Below are positions 41,653 to 50,606 of a stretch of DNA of 64,000 nucleotides, piece by piece (the first letter of the stretch is position 1; each line of letters opens with the position of its first letter). The stretch comes from Bradyrhizobium sp. SZCCT0231 (GTDB taxonomy: Bacteria > Pseudomonadota > Alphaproteobacteria > Rhizobiales > Xanthobacteraceae), in the NCBI RefSeq assembly GCF_018130245.1, contig NZ_JAFCKP010000013.1, forward strand, positions 1 to 64,000, given 5' to 3'. Position numbers and translations under genes: made by a program. The notes under the pieces were generated by a model that saw nothing but the letters and a program-made list of their open reading frames with translations, did no database searches and had not been told where the DNA came from.

Positions 41653-42849
41653 TCAGATCACCTTTCGCTCGGTGAGCCGTTCGATCTCCTGGTCCGAAAG
41701 GCCGAGCCAAGTCCGGAACACCTCGTCATTGTCCTGGCCGACATCGCCGGCGGCGTGACGCATTCGCGCGGGGTCGACGGTGAAGCGCGGAACGGCATTG
41801 GTCATGGCAACCGTGCCGAAATCCCGGTCGGCAACGCGGGTGATCACCTCGCGCGCCCTCACTTGCGGGTCGTCGGCGATCTGGTCGATCGAATAGATCG
41901 GGGCGAGCGTTCCCTGCGCGGCATTGAATCTCGCGAGGACCTCGTCGAGGGGATGCGCCGCACACCAGGCCGCGAAGATGTCGTTGAGCTCGGCGGCGTG
42001 ATTGACGCGCCGGTCATTGGTGGCGAAGCGCGGATCCTCGACGAGGTGGGGACGTCCGATCGCCCGGCAATTCGCGGCGAAGAGGGCGTTGGTCGAACCT
42101 GCGAGCGTCACCCAGTGATCGTCGCTGGTGCGAAACACGGCGGCCGGCGCGGAATAGCCGTTGGCGTTGCCGATGCGGCTGCGAACGGTGCCGAGCTGGT
42201 CGTGCTCGATGGCGAGCACGTCGAGCATGCGGAAGGTGGCTTCGGTCAGTGCGAGATCGATCTCCTCGCCGGGAGCGTCGGGGTCGCGTGCCCGTTTCCA
42301 CAGCGCTGCCAGCACGCCGACGGCGCCGAACAGGCCGCCGATCGAATCCCCGATCGGGTATCCGGGATGGGTCGGTTCGCCGTCGCTCTCGCCGGTGATG
42401 TAAGTCAGTCCGCCCATGGCCTCGAAGATGCGGGCGAAGCCGGGACGCTCGCGATAGGGACCGTTCTGCCCGAAGGCGGTGGCGCGCAGAATCACGAGGC
42501 GTGGCTGGATCGACCACAGCACCTCCTTAGGAAGGCCCCAGCGATCCAGCGTTCCCGGACGAAAATTCTCGATCAGCACGTCGAACCGCGGAAGAAGCTG
42601 CTTGAACAGCGCAAGCCCTTCCGGAGTGCGCAGATCGAGCGTGGCAAACTTCTTGTTGCGGTTGGCGGCCTTCCACCACAGCGGCTTGCCGTTCTTGAAC
42701 GGCGGAAACGACCGCACGCCGTCGCCGTGCCCGGGCATCTCGATCTTGAGCACGTCCGCGCCGTAGTCGGCCAGCAGCGTGGCAGCGAACGGCGCGGCGA
42801 TGATCGTCGCGATGTCGAGAACCTTCAATCCTTCGAGCGGTCCAGCCAT
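41653..42849 (-). CDS. CaiB/BaiF-family CoA-transferase (class III)
   Basis: This 398-residue enzyme moves CoA between carboxylic acids through an aspartyl-CoA intermediate. The N-terminal VLDIATIIAAPFAATLLADYG and VLKIEMPGHGD, then LDLRTPEGLALFKQLLPRFD and VLIENFRPGTLDRWG, follow the family pattern. The catalytic Asp is expected after RPGFARIFEAMGG, around GYPIGDSIGG. The ATG at 42849 is one base beyond the IclR stop. With the neighbouring binding proteins it likely starts degradation of an imported acid. Confidence 0.88.
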   Translation of the reverse strand: MAGPLEGLKVLDIATIIAAPFAATLLADYGADVLKIEMPGHGDGVRSFPPFKNGKPLWWKAANRNKKFATLDLRTPEGLALFKQLLPRFDVLIENFRPGTLDRWGLPKEVLWSIQPRLVILRATAFGQNGPYRERPGFARIFEAMGGLTYITGESDGEPTHPGYPIGDSIGGLFGAVGVLAALWKRARDPDAPGEEIDLALTEATFRMLDVLAIEHDQLGTVRSRIGNANGYSAPAAVFRTSDDHWVTLAGSTNALFAANCRAIGRPHLVEDPRFATNDRRVNHAAELNDIFAAWCAAHPLDEVLARFNAAQGTLAPIYSIDQIADDPQVRAREVITRVADRDFGTVAMTNAVPRFTVDPARMRHAAGDVGQDNDEVFRTWLGLSDQEIERLTERKVI

Positions 42850-42850
42850 G

Positions 42851-43738
42851 TCATTTTCCGGCGCTTGTGATTTTCTTGGTCTTGCGCGGCGGCGTCGTGA
42901 GATCGGCCTGCCCGACGATGGCGCGGATGCTGTCGGCGAGCGCCGCGATGCGCGGACCGATCTCGCCCTCGAGCTGCCCTGGCTGGAGCCGGAAGGCGGG
43001 GATGCCGCAATTGATCGAGAACGACTGCTTCGATTCGCTCGCATGAAACAGCGGCGCGGCGACGGCATGGATCGAGGCCATGTACTCGCCCCAGCAGGTG
43101 CAGAAGCCACGGCTTTTGCATTGCGCGATCCCGGCGCGGTATTTGTCGCGGACTGCCGACCACAGGCCGGCATCCTCGGCGGCGAGATTCCGTTCCAGCC
43201 GGTCTGCATCGGCCGGCGGCAAGGTCGCCGCCGCGGCGCGGCCCATGGCGGTCATCACGATGGGAATGGGCATGCCGATGTCGGGCACGTGCGGGCCGAC
43301 ATCGCCGGAGCGCGCGGTCTCGACATAGATCATCGAGGTGGCGTCGAGCAGGCCGATCGACACCGTGCCGCGGACGCTATGCGCCAGCTCCTGCATCATG
43401 GGCCGCGCCACTTGGCGGAATTGCATTCCGGCGAGCAGAGGATGCGCCATCCGCAGCGCGCGCGCACCGACGCGGTACTTCGCCCGCTCGGCGTCGTAGC
43501 GGAGGTAGCCGAGCTCGGCCAGCGTATGGGTCAGCCTCGCCACCGTCGGCCGCGGGATGCCGGTCAACGTCGACAGCTCCATGTTGCCCAGCAGCGTGCT
43601 CCCAGCCCTGAAGGCCTCGAGCACGACGAGCCCCTTTGCCAGCGTCGTGGCGAATGCGGCGTCGTCGGTGCTCTCCGCCAGCACGGCGGCGGCGGAGGAG
43701 AGCGGATGTCGCGGTTTGGATGCGTCAGTCGGAGCCAT
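42851..43738 (-). CDS. IclR-family transcriptional regulator
   Basis: This 295-residue regulator has an N-terminal winged helix (LVVLEAFRAGSTLLGNMELS, then LTGIPRPTVARLTHTLAELG) and a ligand-binding domain (about 110-280) with VSIGLLDATSMIYVETA and SKQSFSINCGIP. It is the first gene of a run with the CoA-transferase and binding-protein genes and probably controls them in response to the substrate. Two TGTCCRATA repeats lie just upstream. Confidence 0.87.
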   Translation of the reverse strand: MAPTDASKPRHPLSSAAAVLAESTDDAAFATTLAKGLVVLEAFRAGSTLLGNMELSTLTGIPRPTVARLTHTLAELGYLRYDAERAKYRVGARALRMAHPLLAGMQFRQVARPMMQELAHSVRGTVSIGLLDATSMIYVETARSGDVGPHVPDIGMPIPIVMTAMGRAAAATLPPADADRLERNLAAEDAGLWSAVRDKYRAGIAQCKSRGFCTCWGEYMASIHAVAAPLFHASESKQSFSINCGIPAFRLQPGQLEGEIGPRIAALADSIRAIVGQADLTTPPRKTKKITSAGK

Positions 43739-43767
43739 TCCCGAATATCAGACGGGGGCAATCCGAA

Positions 43768-43807
43768 TGTCCAATAGATTCGCCAGAGGCAGAAAAATTG
43801 TCCGATA
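43768..43807. promoter_or_regulatory. Pair of TGTCCRATA direct repeats upstream of the IclR gene
   Basis: TGTCCAATA at 43768-43776 and TGTCCGATA at 43799-43807 are 31 bases apart, about three helical turns. The second is part of TGTCCGATATGTGGACA, an inverted repeat. The IclR start is 30 bases from the first copy, so autoregulation is plausible. Confidence 0.5.
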
Positions 43808-43950
43808 TGTGGACATGGTTGCGCGGCGGCGTTTTCCCTGAGGGCAGCCGCAGAACGACCGGGCACGCAGATTTTTGTCGTGATTGCATGCCGTTCTGTG
43901 ACAGGATTATTACGACGACATGTCAGATCGATAATTTTGCGGAGCGATTC

Positions 43951-44793
43951 ATGTTGCAGTGGCAGGCGCGGTCAAATCCCCTCGCGTGGTGGTGGGGATC
44001 CCTCACGCTTGTGAGCAGCGCCAATATTCTCGTCTGGTTCATGCTCTATCGCGAGTTCTACCCGACGCCTTCGGGCAGCCTCAGTGGCGGCTCGGACATC
44101 GGGCTGATGTTGCTGCTGTGCGCCGGCTATGTGTTCGGCTGCGCCTTCCGTTCGGTGCTGCCGCGCGCCGACGTGCAGCGCATCTGCCTGTTCGACACCT
44201 GGCTCTCCAGCGTCTTCGTCGGACGCTCGGTTGCAACCGTGGCCGAGGTCTGCTTCGCCGCGCAATGGGCGATCATCCTGCATCAGCTCGGCACCATGAC
44301 CGGCGCCGAGACGGCGGTGAACATCGCGCTCGTGATCGTGCCCATCATCATCATTGCCGAGTGCTTTTCCTGGTACGCGGTCGTCACCACCAATTATCTC
44401 TACAACGCGATCGAGAATTCGCTGTGGGCGGTGACGTTTTTCCTCGCCGGCATCGCGCTGTGCCGCCTGATGCCCGAATTCCAAGGCGTGGTGCGCTGGG
44501 CGCTGATGTCAGGCATCGTCGGCATCGCCTGCTTCCTCGCCTTCCTCATCACCGTCGACGTGCCGATGTATCTCAGCCGCTGGCGGGCAGGGCACGCCGA
44601 GGGCAATACGTTCCTCGGATTCCTCGAAGGCCTCCATGACGTCGCGACGCGCTGGGTGGTGACCCACGACATCGCGCATTGGAAGGGCGAGCTGACCTGG
44701 ATGTTCCTGTATTTCAGCGCGGCGGTGTGGTCGAGCCTCGCGCTCTGCGCGCTCTACGCGATGGAAGGCTATCTGGCACGTTATCTCGCCTGA
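43951..44793 (+). CDS. Multi-pass membrane protein of unknown function
   Basis: This 280-residue protein has about seven hydrophobic segments, including LTLVSSANILVWFMLY (near 20-35), IGLMLLLCAGYVFGC, TAVNIALVIVPIIIIAECFS and IVGIACFLAFLITVDVPMYL. A soluble loop with RWVVTHDIAHWKGELTW precedes the last helix. Polar and aromatic residues within the helices (several His, Trp and Arg) suggest cofactor or substrate binding. The ATG at 43951 follows GCGGAGCGATTC. No family is recognised. It is unlinked in sense to its neighbours. Confidence 0.7.
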   Translation: MLQWQARSNPLAWWWGSLTLVSSANILVWFMLYREFYPTPSGSLSGGSDIGLMLLLCAGYVFGCAFRSVLPRADVQRICLFDTWLSSVFVGRSVATVAEVCFAAQWAIILHQLGTMTGAETAVNIALVIVPIIIIAECFSWYAVVTTNYLYNAIENSLWAVTFFLAGIALCRLMPEFQGVVRWALMSGIVGIACFLAFLITVDVPMYLSRWRAGHAEGNTFLGFLEGLHDVATRWVVTHDIAHWKGELTWMFLYFSAAVWSSLALCALYAMEGYLARYLA

Positions 44794-44811
44794 CGGTCAG
44801 ATTCTTGTTTG

Positions 44812-44862
44812 ACGCGTTTTCTTGACGCGAACCGGTATCCACTTCGCGTTGAAAACGCTCTA
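44812..44862. repeat. Short palindromic repeat (GACGCGAACCGGTATCCACTTCGCG type)
   Basis: GACGCGTTTTCTTGACGCGA and CGCGTTGAAAACGCTC form a broken inverted repeat around GAACCGGTATCCACTTC. Elements of this kind are frequent in Rhizobiales intergenic DNA. It overlaps only the end of the convergent binding-protein gene. Confidence 0.55.
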
Positions 44863-46071
44863 TTTGCCGACCAGGCTGCATTTGCTGCGATCGAGCGGGC
44901 GGAAGGCCTGGTCGGGCGGGATCGTCGCGACCAGCTTGACGAAGTCCCACGGGCCCCTGGATTCCTCCGGAGTCTTGACCTGCACCAGATAGAGATCGTG
45001 CACCATGCGTTGGTCCTCGCGGATGCGGCCGTTGGTGGTGTAGGCGTCCGACACCGGCATCGCCTTCATCTTGGCCATCACGACAGGGCCCTCGTCGGAA
45101 TCGGTGTCCTTCACGGCTTGCAGATAGTGGCGCACGGCGGAATAGACGCCGGCCTGGATCTGCGACGGCATCGCCTTGCGGCGAGCAAAGAACGCATCGG
45201 AGAATTTCCGGGCTGCCGGCGAGACATCCTCGAAGAACGAGGTGACGATGAGATCGCCGCGCGTCGCTTTGAGCCCAACCGCCTCGATGTCGACGTTCTG
45301 GAACGACATCGGCACGATCTTCATGCCCTGATCGGCGAGCCCGAATTCCTCGGCCTGCTTGATCGCAGTCGCGTTGTCGCCGGCAACGTTGATGGCCAGG
45401 ATCTTGGCGCCTGACGACTGCGCCTGGAGCAGGAATGAGCTGTAATCGGGCGTGCCGAGCTGTGCCTTGACGCTGCCGGCGACCTTGCCGCCGAGCGCGG
45501 CGATGCGGTCGCGCGCGGTCGCCTCGATCGAATGGCCGAAGGCGTAGTCGCCGGTGATGAAGAACCAGGGCTCCTTGCTGGTCTGCATGATGCCGGAGAC
45601 CACGGCGGTCGCGGTGGAATAGGCGTCCTGGGTCCATTGCACGCTGGTTGGAGCGCACGCTTCATCAGTCAGCTGGTTCGCGCCGGCGCCGGAGACGAGG
45701 AATATCTTGCCGTTGCCGCGCACCAGCTCTTGCACCGCCAGCGCCGCGCCGGAGCTGCCGCCATCGGCGATTGCCTGGACCCCGTCGCTGAACCACTTTC
45801 GCGCCAGGGATGCGGCGAGATCCGGCTTGTTCTGGTGATCGGCCTGCAAGATTTCGATCGGCTTGCCGTTGATCTTGCCGCCGAACTCCTCCGCGGCCAT
45901 CCGCGCCGCCTCGACCGAGCCCGGGCCCATCGCGGTCGCAAACACACCGTTCATGTCGGTGAGGACGCCGATGCGGATGGCGTCGCCCTTGATCTCGGCC
46001 CGCGCAGCGGAGCCCGCGAGCGCGAGCGCAGTCAACAGCATGGCGGTGGATGTCGTGCGGAGGGGATTCAT
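44860..46071 (-). CDS. Branched-chain-type ABC substrate-binding protein
   Basis: This 403-residue periplasmic protein has a signal peptide (AMLLTALALAGSAARA), then IRIGVLTDMNGVFATAMGPG and MAAEEFGGKINGKPIEILQA, as in Leu/Ile/Val-type receptors of the HAAT family. Many paralogues bind aromatic acids rather than amino acids. The gene is downstream of the fumarylacetoacetate hydrolase-like gene in the same direction, with 37 bases between, which suggests uptake of the compound degraded by that operon. No permease or ATPase genes are adjacent. Confidence 0.88.
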   Translation of the reverse strand: MNPLRTTSTAMLLTALALAGSAARAEIKGDAIRIGVLTDMNGVFATAMGPGSVEAARMAAEEFGGKINGKPIEILQADHQNKPDLAASLARKWFSDGVQAIADGGSSGAALAVQELVRGNGKIFLVSGAGANQLTDEACAPTSVQWTQDAYSTATAVVSGIMQTSKEPWFFITGDYAFGHSIEATARDRIAALGGKVAGSVKAQLGTPDYSSFLLQAQSSGAKILAINVAGDNATAIKQAEEFGLADQGMKIVPMSFQNVDIEAVGLKATRGDLIVTSFFEDVSPAARKFSDAFFARRKAMPSQIQAGVYSAVRHYLQAVKDTDSDEGPVVMAKMKAMPVSDAYTTNGRIREDQRMVHDLYLVQVKTPEESRGPWDFVKLVATIPPDQAFRPLDRSKCSLVGK

Positions 46072-46108
46072 GGCGTTTCCTGATTTTATCGTTGATCGGT
46101 ATGGGCGG

Positions 46109-46960
46109 TCAGGTCGGTTCGGCGACGACCTCGTTGCGCAAGATGCCGATGCCGGAGATCTCGACCTCGACGGTGTCGCCCGGGCGCATCCACAGGGGCG
46201 GTGTGCGCTTGGCGCCGACGCCGCCGGGTGTGCCGGTGACGATCACATCGCCGGGGACGAGCGGGCAGATGGTCGAGATGTAGGCGATCAGCTCTGGGAT
46301 GGCGGTGATCAGCAGATCCGTCGTCGTATTCTGCACGACGGTGCCGTTCAGGCGCGTCTGCAAGGTGAGTTTCGACGGATCGGGAATTTCATCAGCCGTT
46401 ACCAGCCACGGGCCGAAGCTGCCGCTCTCCGCAAAAGTCTTACCGGCGAGGAACTGGCTGGTGTGGCGCTGCCAGTCGCGAATGCTGCCCTCGTTGTAGC
46501 AGGCATAGCCGGCGATATGGTCGAGCGCACGGCTCGCGGGAATGTGCCGCCCGTCCTTGCCGATGACGAGCGCGAGTTCGCCCTCATAGTCGAAATCGTC
46601 GCTCACCTTCGGCTTCACAATGGGCTGGAGATGGCCGACCTGGCTGCAGGGGAAGCGGACGAACAGCGCCGGCTTCTCGGTGACGGTGCGACCGGTTTCG
46701 GCGACGTGGTCGCGGTAGTTGAGGCCGACGCAGATGATCTTGCCGGGATCGGGGATGACGGGGGCGAAGGCGATCTCGTCGAGCGGATGATCGGGGTTGG
46801 CGGATGCGACGATCTTCGCCGCCTCGGCGAGGCGACCGGCTTCGAGCAGCTGCCGCAGCGTGGCGCAGGGCGCCATGCGCGTGCCGAGATCGACGACGCC
46901 ATTGTCCTTGAGGGCCCCGAAGGAGGCGCGTCCGCCGGCGACGAATGAGAGTAGCTTCAT
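46109..46960 (-). CDS. Fumarylacetoacetate hydrolase-family enzyme
   Basis: This 283-residue enzyme has the FAH C-terminal fold: IICVGLNYRDHVAETGR (about 88-104), then DFDYEGELALVIGKDGRHI, where the two Glu/Asp residues bind Mg2+ or Ca2+, and VIVTGTPGGVGAKRTPPLW. Family members cleave C-C bonds in beta-diketo acids or act as hydratases/decarboxylases in meta-cleavage pathways. Placement between an MhpA-like monooxygenase and a substrate-binding protein supports a role in aromatic ring-cleavage product breakdown. The ATG at 46960 fits the family start. Confidence 0.88.
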   Translation of the reverse strand: MKLLSFVAGGRASFGALKDNGVVDLGTRMAPCATLRQLLEAGRLAEAAKIVASANPDHPLDEIAFAPVIPDPGKIICVGLNYRDHVAETGRTVTEKPALFVRFPCSQVGHLQPIVKPKVSDDFDYEGELALVIGKDGRHIPASRALDHIAGYACYNEGSIRDWQRHTSQFLAGKTFAESGSFGPWLVTADEIPDPSKLTLQTRLNGTVVQNTTTDLLITAIPELIAYISTICPLVPGDVIVTGTPGGVGAKRTPPLWMRPGDTVEVEISGIGILRNEVVAEPT

Positions 46961-46985
46961 GAGGTGTCCTTGAAAGTGGGTTCGA

Positions 46986-48509
46986 TCAGGCCGCGGACGG
47001 CGCTTGGGCTGGAGGGATTTGGGTTGCAGGAATGACGGCGGCGACGAGCCGCTCGAGCTCGGTCTCGTTGCGGGCGGTGCCGCGGATGTAGCGGTCGGGA
47101 CGAGCCAGTGCGGCGACGATGCCGTGCTCGCGCAGCCAGGGCCCAAGGCCGTGGGCATCGTCGCTGGTCAGGATATTGATCCCTGCCTGTGAAAGCGCGA
47201 GACGCGATGAGAGTGCGGCCGCGGTCTCGACGAGCAGCACATGATGATAGCCGGTCCGGTCGTCGCTGCGGCGTCCGTCGCTCAGCATGAATTGCGGTGC
47301 GAGATGTCCGGCGAGTGGCAGGTCGCCGAACGCGAGTCCAGGGCCGAGCAGGGGCTTCTTCACTTCCAGCCTGACCGGCGCGTTCTCGCGCGCTTCGCCG
47401 GCAGCAAGGCCGGCCTCGATCGCTTTGGTGTTGATGACACCGCCGAGGCGAATGGCGAGCTCGATGAACTCGCGCACGTGCGGCAGCCGTTCGCTCTGAT
47501 AGGTGTCGAGGAGATCGGCGCTGGCGCCGCCGCGAATGACGCCGGCCAGCTTCCAGGCGAGATTGGCGGCATCGCGGATCCCGGCGCACATGCCCTGGCC
47601 GAGGAAGGGCGGGGTCTGGTGCGCGGAATCGCCCGCAAGCAGCAGCCGACCGCTCCGCCATTGCCGTGCGATCGCCGAATGAAAGGTGTAGACCGCGGCG
47701 CGCTCGATCTCGGCATCGTCGGGGGTGACCCAGCGCGACAGCAGCTCCCAGACCTTTGCCGGCTGCGCGACCTCCTGCGAATCCTCATGCGGGAGCACCG
47801 TGATCTCCCAGCGCCGCCGCGTGCCGGTGCCACGCACGTAGGTCGCCGGCCGTCTCGGATCGCAATGCTGGAGGCTGTAGTCGCCGAGGTCGTCGCGCGC
47901 GCGCTTGAGCAGGACGTCGATCACCAGCCAGCGCTCGTGGAAGCCGAGGTCGTCCATCCCGGAGCCGATGAAGCGGCGCACCAGAGAACGGGCGCCGTCG
48001 CAGCCGATCACGTGGCCGGCGCGGACCTCGCTGAGCTTGCCGTTCGAAAGGTCCTCATAGCGAACGCGGACGCCGTCTTCGTCCTGGTCGAGCGCGAACA
48101 CATCGCAGCGGTTGCGCAAGGTGACGTGCGGCCAGCGCGAAAGACCGGCAATCAGAACGTCCTCAAGATCCGGCTGGTGGAAGCGGTAGCTGAGATGCCA
48201 GCCCATCGGCGTCAGCGTCTGCGGGCGCGACCAATCCAGCAACATTTTGCCGTGGGCGTCGAGGAAGAGCATGCCGGGGCTGAGGATCACCTGCGGCAGG
48301 ATCGCGTCGGCGAGGCCGATGGTCTGGAACACGCGCATGCATTCGTCGTCGAAATGCACCGCGCGCGGCAGGTGATAGGTCCGCGCCTCGCGCTCCAGCA
48401 CCAGCGTCCGCACGCCGCAGAGGCCGAGCAGATTGGCGAGCGTCGCGCCGACCGGGCCGCGGCCGACGATGACAACATCGAATTCCGAAATGGCGGATTT
48501 ATCTTGCAT
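46986..48509 (-). CDS. FAD-dependent aromatic monooxygenase, MhpA-like
   Basis: This 507-residue flavoprotein hydroxylates phenolic acids with NAD(P)H and O2. The Rossmann motif VVIVGRGPVGATLANLL (residues 12-28) binds ADP; HVIGCDGARSLVRRFIG is the DG motif and RLLLAGDSAHQTPPFLGQG the GD motif. The order and length match 3-(3-hydroxyphenyl)propionate hydroxylases and related class A enzymes. An Arg replaces the usual Ala in GxGPVG. It is the first gene of the minus-strand group and divergent from the TetR regulator at 48677. Confidence 0.88.
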   Translation of the reverse strand: MQDKSAISEFDVVIVGRGPVGATLANLLGLCGVRTLVLEREARTYHLPRAVHFDDECMRVFQTIGLADAILPQVILSPGMLFLDAHGKMLLDWSRPQTLTPMGWHLSYRFHQPDLEDVLIAGLSRWPHVTLRNRCDVFALDQDEDGVRVRYEDLSNGKLSEVRAGHVIGCDGARSLVRRFIGSGMDDLGFHERWLVIDVLLKRARDDLGDYSLQHCDPRRPATYVRGTGTRRRWEITVLPHEDSQEVAQPAKVWELLSRWVTPDDAEIERAAVYTFHSAIARQWRSGRLLLAGDSAHQTPPFLGQGMCAGIRDAANLAWKLAGVIRGGASADLLDTYQSERLPHVREFIELAIRLGGVINTKAIEAGLAAGEARENAPVRLEVKKPLLGPGLAFGDLPLAGHLAPQFMLSDGRRSDDRTGYHHVLLVETAAALSSRLALSQAGINILTSDDAHGLGPWLREHGIVAALARPDRYIRGTARNETELERLVAAVIPATQIPPAQAPSAA

Positions 48510-48652
48510 GGGGCCATCTTTGTGCTCAGGCGGGCCGCGGCATCAACGCTGCCGCGCCGAGTGTCCGTCCAGCGGACAGATGGGCTCCGGGTGCGGACGT
48601 CTCGGCTGGGTAAGGCCCTCCCATGCTTAGCCCTTGCAATGCGCGCACAACC

Positions 48653-48680
48653 GCGTATATGTACATCTGAACATATATGC
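48653..48680. promoter_or_regulatory. TetR operator candidate in the divergent promoter
   Basis: GCGTATATGT and ACATATATGC form 10-bp arms with one mismatch, separated by 8 bases. The right arm overlaps the ATG at 48677. The position between the monooxygenase and TetR genes fits control of both. Confidence 0.55.
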
Positions 48681-49351
48681 AGGTGATCGTGGCGAAAACC
48701 AGAAGGAAGACCGCTGTGCCGTCGCGCCCGCGCGGGCGTCGTAGCAAGGATATGCCGGATGGCCGCGAGGCGCTTTTGGCGGCGGCCACCCATGCCTTTG
48801 CCTGCCATGGTTTCGATGGCGCCGATCTGCGCAGCGTTGCTGCGGCGGCCAATGTCAGCGCCAACCTTGTTCGCGTTCATTTCGGCAACAAGGCTGCGCT
48901 CTGGGAGGCGTGCCTCGATCGAGTCGTCGCGATCGGGCTTCCGGCCATGGCGGGCGTCCAGCAGATCGCCTGCGATTCCGAGCGCCCGCTGAGTGAGCGG
49001 CTTTGCGGCGTGATCTCCGAGATCGCCGCCTTCTATGCTGCGCATCCGGATGTCAGGGATTTCGTCGTTCGGCATGCCACGGAAGTGCCGGAGCGGGCCA
49101 TGCTGGTGTCGGATCGGCTGCTGCGTCCGGCCTACGCGGCGGTTCGTGAGCTTTTTTCCGCCGGTATTGAAGCAGGCATCATTCGAAGTCGCCATCCGGC
49201 GCTGTTTTTTGCGCTTCTCAACGCTGCGCTGAATCAGCCGCCGGCTTTTCCGATGCTGCTGAATCGGATTGCTCCCGAGATCGACCCGGAAGCGTCTCGC
49301 GATCTGCTCGTCGAGACGACGATCGCGACGTTTCTTCACCTGCCACGATGA
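48677..49351 (+). CDS. TetR/AcrR-family transcriptional regulator
   Basis: This 224-residue regulator has a basic N-terminal arm and the TetR helix-turn-helix ALLAAATHAFACHGFDGADL, RSVAAAANVSANLVRVHFGN (about 31-75). A helical ligand-binding domain follows, with a C-terminal part resembling TetR_C domains (AAHPDVRDFVVRHATEVPE). It is divergent from the MhpA-like gene and probably represses that operon until an aromatic inducer binds. The GTG at 48689 is an alternative start that would free the operator-like dyad from the coding region. Confidence 0.83.
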   Translation: MQVIVAKTRRKTAVPSRPRGRRSKDMPDGREALLAAATHAFACHGFDGADLRSVAAAANVSANLVRVHFGNKAALWEACLDRVVAIGLPAMAGVQQIACDSERPLSERLCGVISEIAAFYAAHPDVRDFVVRHATEVPERAMLVSDRLLRPAYAAVRELFSAGIEAGIIRSRHPALFFALLNAALNQPPAFPMLLNRIAPEIDPEASRDLLVETTIATFLHLPR

Positions 49352-49407
49352 CGCTGGATGACATCGCCAGCCTTGCTAAACGCCAACGCGAGAGAGTGAG
49401 TATTCCC

Positions 49408-49671
49408 ATGCAATTTCGTCTTGTTCTTGCCTTGCTGAGCGCAACGATCACGCCGGCCCTGGCTCAGTCCGGCCCGAGCGAGGCCGACCAGCGGCAAGCC
49501 TGCATGGGAGACGCTCTTCGGCTTTGCGCCGCTTACGTACCCGACCGGGACCAGATCAGGAGCTGCATGGCCGCCCAGCGAGATCAGCTCAGCCCACAAT
49601 GCCGTGCCGTCTTTGATGCGTCCTCCCAGGCCTTGAACTCGCAACGGCGTGCCGGGTCCAGAGCGCCCTAG
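49408..49671 (+). CDS. Small secreted cysteine-containing protein
   Basis: This 87-residue protein has a signal peptide (MQFRLVLALLSATITPALA) and a short mature part with four cysteines in QRQACMGDALRLCAAYVPD and IRSCMAAQRDQLSPQCR. The spacing resembles cysteine-rich-repeat proteins of unknown function found in Rhizobiales. The ATG at 49408 begins the signal peptide; the longer frame upstream is not supported. Its TAG shares CTAG with the stop of the convergent IclR gene. Confidence 0.65.
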   Translation: MQFRLVLALLSATITPALAQSGPSEADQRQACMGDALRLCAAYVPDRDQIRSCMAAQRDQLSPQCRAVFDASSQALNSQRRAGSRAP

Positions 49672-50459
49672 GACTCGATCGGGATGGCGGCTGCCGTTGC
49701 GCGTAGCGGTGCGACGAACCCCGCGACAGCTTCGTCGCGTGAAAGCGCCGACCGTATCCAGATGATCGAGATGCAGCCGAACACAACTTCAGCGCGGATG
49801 ATCGGCACGGCGATCGAAGCCGTCTTGGGATTGTATTCGCCCTCGCTGCGGATCGCGTAGCCGCGCGCTTGCGTCTCGGCAATCATCTGATCGAGGTAGC
49901 TTTGGTCGAGGAAGGGGCGGTCGTCGGCCTCGTCGATCCGGCGGAGATGGCTGACAATGAGGTCGCGCTCGCGTGCCGGGCAGGCGGCGAGATAGGCGCG
50001 GCCCGCCGACGTCCGCAGCATCGGCAGGCGCTTGCCGATCATGCCGCGGTCGATCGAGAGCGGGCTGCGCGAATGCGTGGTTTCCTGCACCACCATCGCG
50101 GCGTTCTCGTAGGTCGAGAGATCGACCGGCCAGACCAGGGTCTTGCTGAGTTCGGCGAGATAGGGCGCGGCCGCCTGGCAGATCACCACGCCGGGGTCGT
50201 AGCCGTCGCCGAGGCTCAGGGCGAGCCGGGTCACGCGAAAACGATCATCGCTGGCGCTGCGGGCGACATAGCCGAGTTCCTCCAGCGTCTCGAGCAGGCG
50301 ATAGACGGTTGGTCGGGGCAGGTCGAGCGCGCGGGCGACATCGCCGGCGCGGATGCCGCCGGAGCGGTTGACCTCCTGCAGCACGTCCAGCCCGCGCTTG
50401 AAGGCGCGGACGCCCTCCGACTGCCGCGGCTGTCCGTTCCGCGTCCGCTCCTTGGACAC
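49668..50459 (-). CDS. IclR-family transcriptional regulator, MhpR-like
   Basis: This 263-residue regulator has a winged helix (FKRGLDVLQEVNRSGGIRAG, ALDLPRPTVYRLLETLEELG, about 20-60) and an IclR effector domain with VDLSTYENAAMVVQETTH and RTSAGRAYLAACPARERD. It resembles MhpR-type regulators of aromatic-acid degradation. It is divergent from the extradiol dioxygenase gene across 147 bases, so regulation of that gene is the simplest reading. Confidence 0.86.
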   Translation of the reverse strand: MSKERTRNGQPRQSEGVRAFKRGLDVLQEVNRSGGIRAGDVARALDLPRPTVYRLLETLEELGYVARSASDDRFRVTRLALSLGDGYDPGVVICQAAAPYLAELSKTLVWPVDLSTYENAAMVVQETTHSRSPLSIDRGMIGKRLPMLRTSAGRAYLAACPARERDLIVSHLRRIDEADDRPFLDQSYLDQMIAETQARGYAIRSEGEYNPKTASIAVPIIRAEVVFGCISIIWIRSALSRDEAVAGFVAPLRATAAAIPIES

Positions 50460-50606
50460 TTCGTATTTCCTCCCTTGTGGCGCACGGCTGCGCGATTATC
50501 GTCTTTGCGAACGCGAAGCGATCGCGGGACGTTACCGTAGGATCGCGCGCGGCCGGTATCAAGCTCGCCGCAGTACGGCGATCACGATGCCTTCGGGAGG
50601 ACGTTG

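Noticed and set aside
40489-42870. 793-codon plus-strand open frame
   Set aside because: Antisense to the TctC-like and CoA-transferase genes, both of which have clear motifs; low-complexity shadow.
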